Shown piece after piece: positions 61,972 through 64,000 of a stretch of DNA of 64,000 nucleotides. A program made the translations under genes and the position numbers. Position 1 is the first letter of the stretch. Each line of letters starts with the position of its first letter. This DNA comes from SHZI01 sp038214295 (lineage in GTDB: Bacteria; Pseudomonadota; Gammaproteobacteria; Steroidobacterales; GCA-2729495), in contig JBBQSA010000011.1 of assembly GCA_038214295.1 (NCBI GenBank), positions 1-64,000 of the forward strand, in the 5' to 3' direction. The notes under the pieces are model-generated. The model saw only the letters and a program-made list of their open reading frames with translations. It was not told where the DNA came from and made no database searches.

Positions 61972-62940
61972 TTACTTTCGGCTGAAGCGGGCCCGGCCCC
62001 CGGTCCGCGCCGCGATGTCGGTGCTGGCCAGGAAGCGGCGTGCCGCGGGATCCTGCTTCACGTAGGCATCGAGGAAGGCGAGCGTCAGCGCCGCATCGAT
62101 CGCCGCGCCCTCCGGGTCGTCGTCGCCGCCGCGATCAGTGCGGCAGATCAGCCCGCCGAGGTAGTGATCCCCGCGCTCAAGCACGACGCTGTACTTGTCG
62201 CCGGGTGGCGCCAGCGTGAACGCCGACATCCGCCACTCCCAGGGGTGGATGACCGGCCCGCCGGTGTTACCGACGTCCAGGGTGCCGCCGGTAGCGATGA
62301 GCGGCGTCGTGAGTCCTGTGAAGGCGTCCGGGGCCATCATATCGTCCATCTGGCCCACCCCGCTCATGATCACGGCGCCGCGAATGCGGCTGTCCAGGTA
62401 CTGCTGGCGGCCGCCGTCCGGCGTCCGCATCCAGAGCCCGGCCTTCGACAGCGCGATCGCGGCGCCGAAGGAATGCCCGGCTACGGCCAGGCGGTTCGTG
62501 TCCAGCTGACCGGCGATACCGGCCAGGGCCGCGACCTCGTCCAGGCGGCTGAAGATGTCGTTGAGGTCGGCGATGCGGGTCGCCACGAGCCCGCCCATCT
62601 GGTCGGGCCGGAGCGGCGTGCCGTTGTTAGGCGAGTCCGGGTGGTCCGGCAGCACGACCACGTAACCGTGGGCGACCCACTTGTCGGTGATCGCGGCGTA
62701 CTGCTGCGGGAAGCAGAAGGCCCCGTGGGAAAACACCACGACCGGGTAGCGGCCCGGTGCCCGGGGGTAGGCAACCCGCAGGGGTATGTCCCGGGCTTGC
62801 ACCTCATCGCGCAGGACGAGGCCGTCCGCGTGGCCAATGGCAAAGGGGCCGTCCGCCCCCTTGTAGAGTTCGCGGGCGGCGCAGCCCGCCAGGAGGGGCA
62901 GGCCGAGCAACAGGGCCAGGCACAGGCTTCGGTTCAGCAC
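61972..62940 (-). CDS. Alpha/beta-hydrolase lipoprotein (dienelactone hydrolase / PAF-acetylhydrolase-like)
   Basis: 322 residues from the GTG at 62940, preceded by GGAG at 8-11 bases. Signal with lipobox LLAGC (Cys20). The hydrolase part shows PVVVFSHGAFCFPQQYAAIT (oxyanion), LPDHPDSPNNGT, nucleophile Ser157 in AGHSFGAAIALSKAG, and the late His in ERGDHYLGGLICR. Similar to PAF acetylhydrolase-like or chlorophyllase-like lipases of the envelope. An upstream start at 63156 would overlap the GNAT gene and bury the signal, so it is rejected. Forms a pair with the MFS gene. Confidence 0.88.
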   Translation of the reverse strand: MLNRSLCLALLLGLPLLAGCAARELYKGADGPFAIGHADGLVLRDEVQARDIPLRVAYPRAPGRYPVVVFSHGAFCFPQQYAAITDKWVAHGYVVVLPDHPDSPNNGTPLRPDQMGGLVATRIADLNDIFSRLDEVAALAGIAGQLDTNRLAVAGHSFGAAIALSKAGLWMRTPDGGRQQYLDSRIRGAVIMSGVGQMDDMMAPDAFTGLTTPLIATGGTLDVGNTGGPVIHPWEWRMSAFTLAPPGDKYSVVLERGDHYLGGLICRTDRGGDDDPEGAAIDAALTLAFLDAYVKQDPAARRFLASTDIAARTGGRARFSRK

Positions 62941-62972
62941 GGGATACTCCAGCGAAAGGACTGGCCGTGATG

Positions 62973-64000
62973 CTAACCGATGGCCGCGTCGTGGCCCGGA
63001 AGAAGTGCCCCGTCCGACCCACGGGTGGATAGGCGGATCGACGCCTGCAGCCGCCGGTTCAGTTCGCCCAGTTGATGCAGGGCCGAAATGAACCAGCTGC
63101 GCGCGTTCGGCGCGTAAATGATGAGCGACTCGACGCGTTCGGTTGCGTCCGTCCACTCGAGCTTCCAGCGATCCTGCTTTCCCAGGAAGTCGTAGTACCG
63201 CACACCCTGGCCCACGAGCTTCTCCATGAGCAGGGCGCGGAGTACCGCCCCGGGCGAGAGTTCGTGATGCTCCGCGCTGAAGCTGGTCTTCAGACAGTAC
63301 CCGCTGTCATTGGCGACGAGTCCAAGATCGTAGGCGATCGGCCGGCCGTCGAGCGACAGTACGGTGATCAGCAGCGCGCCGTGAGAAGCCATGCGTTCCG
63401 CCAGCTCCCGATAGAAGCGGATTTCCCATGGCCGGTCACCCAGCGACGAGCCTGCGCCCACCTTCCAGCTCACAGTCTCGATACCGGCCATCGCCGCAAA
63501 GGCCCGGTCGAGCTCATCCGCCCGGGTGAAGAAGCTGACCTGCAATTTGCCCGCCTGCTCAAACCTGCGCCGCTTTCGCCTGATGTTGTACCTGAAGTTG
63601 GAGGACTTCGAGGCAAGGAACTCCGGCCAGCCCCCTTCGATCCGCAATACCGGGATTTCAGCTCCACCAAACCACCGCCGCCGCAGGCCAAGTGACTCGC
63701 AGGCCTCCGTCCAAAGCACGTCGGCAGTCGACCCACGAACGATGCCGTCGATACGCAACGTCGACCAGTCAGCGCTGGCACTCAATTGCCTCAACATCAG
63801 CAACGGCGATGAGTCCCCCGGGCGTGATGCCATACCATGCCGCATGCAAAACACATTACCCAATGGCTCGAGTTCACTGAAGGAGACCCCAAGTAACGTG
63901 CGGGACTGGCGCCGCAACGGGAGCACATGCGTCAGTTTCTGATCGGCATCGAAAACGGCACACGCCTGTATGGTGCCCGGATCGATACCATGGCCGGCGA
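62973..64000 (-). CDS. GNAT-fold acyltransferase, FemAB/BcsL-CelD-like, 5' end outside window
   Basis: At least 342 residues; the frame runs open to the right window edge with a family-like stretch (QACAVFDADQKLTHVLPLRR) before the internal GTG at 63926, so the true start lies beyond 64000. Features: EFLASKSSNFRYNIRRKRRR, a basic segment, then the GNAT fold with WEIRFYRELAERMASHGALL, SLDGRPIAYDLGLVAND, KTSFSAEHHELSPGAVLRALL and YYDFLGKQDRWKLEW. These mark the CelD/BcsL acetyltransferase family, often linked to polysaccharide or exopolysaccharide loci. Whether this one serves such a locus lies outside the window. Confidence 0.9.
   Translation of the reverse strand, partial: AGHGIDPGTIQACAVFDADQKLTHVLPLRRQSRTLLGVSFSELEPLGNVFCMRHGMASRPGDSSPLLMLRQLSASADWSTLRIDGIVRGSTADVLWTEACESLGLRRRWFGGAEIPVLRIEGGWPEFLASKSSNFRYNIRRKRRRFEQAGKLQVSFFTRADELDRAFAAMAGIETVSWKVGAGSSLGDRPWEIRFYRELAERMASHGALLITVLSLDGRPIAYDLGLVANDSGYCLKTSFSAEHHELSPGAVLRALLMEKLVGQGVRYYDFLGKQDRWKLEWTDATERVESLIIYAPNARSWFISALHQLGELNRRLQASIRLSTRGSDGALLPGHDAAIG

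Noticed and set aside
63928..64000. Plus-strand start MRQFLIGIENGTRLYGA with a GGGAG before it, running off the window
   Set aside because: The opposite strand continues a GNAT acyltransferase with family-like sequence to the window edge; both cannot be coding and the GNAT evidence is stronger, although the 3' part of the plus frame is not visible.

Overview
The window is dense, GC-rich bacterial chromosome (clearly above 60 % G+C by eye) with about 53 protein-coding genes, mostly in tightly packed operons. No rRNA, tRNA, CRISPR array, prophage or intact transposase was seen. Gene content (ProBA, IlvB/IlvH, TypA, PhhB, PurU, class I DAHP synthase, a FadJ-type enzyme, outer-membrane barrel, lipoproteins, Tat substrates) points to a Gram-negative proteobacterium. 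A GC-rich gammaproteobacterium of the Steroidobacter/Nevskia/Woeseia kind with strong lipid catabolism is my best guess, but it is an inference.

Layout. 1-4158 (minus): ilvH-proB-proA-glpD, divergent from ilvB (plus, to 6105), which ends at a perfect bidirectional terminator. 6131-8109 (minus): outer-membrane barrel plus exported cupredoxin. 8185-11145 (plus): a 986-residue fusion of an ATP-grasp ligase-like half and a complete M32 metallocarboxypeptidase. 11149-15212 (minus): aldehyde dehydrogenase, DUF1838 protein, phhB and a seven-bladed FG-GAP lipoprotein. 15388-16655 (plus): MaoC hydratase and crotonase. 16681-16906: a nested inverted-repeat element. 16959-18626 (minus): fadD.

18722-26118 (plus) is an isoprenoid operon: HMG-CoA reductase fused to mevalonate kinase, type 1 IPP isomerase, an SDR resembling chlorophyll b reductase, an ABC-2 transporter, an unrecognised 8-TM protein and thpR. 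It converges, with 1 nt between, on a carotenoid operon (31837-26120, minus): sorbosone-dehydrogenase-like protein, cysteine-poor thioredoxin-fold protein, crtY, crtI, crtB and a two-TM protein. Mevalonate-derived IPP would thus feed beta-carotene-type pigment made next door.

31960-41206 holds a small secreted protein, tandem MscS channels, an Ig-like lipoprotein, a transsulfuration enzyme, a DmdC-like acyl-CoA dehydrogenase and typA. 41347-41868 is an NlpC/P60 lipoprotein. 50517-41880 (minus) is one beta-oxidation operon: thiolase, FadJ-type enzyme, acyl-CoA dehydrogenase, alpha-methylacyl-CoA racemase, hydrolase, acyl-CoA ligase, MAPEG protein. The rest carries a glutamine-synthetase-like ligase, purU, a GGDEF/EAL protein with degenerate GGDEF, DAHP synthase, a cytoplasmic beta-propeller protein, a 27-bp-arm terminator, two SDRs with Tat signals beside a Rieske oxygenase, an MFS transporter, a lipoprotein hydrolase and a GNAT protein cut by the window end.

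Main points for follow-up: the ATP-grasp/M32 fusion, the HMGR/mevalonate-kinase fusion and its operon, the Tat-exported SDR pair, the nested inverted repeat, and the use of all four NTGA stop/start overlaps, including apparent CTG starts for glpD and thpR.
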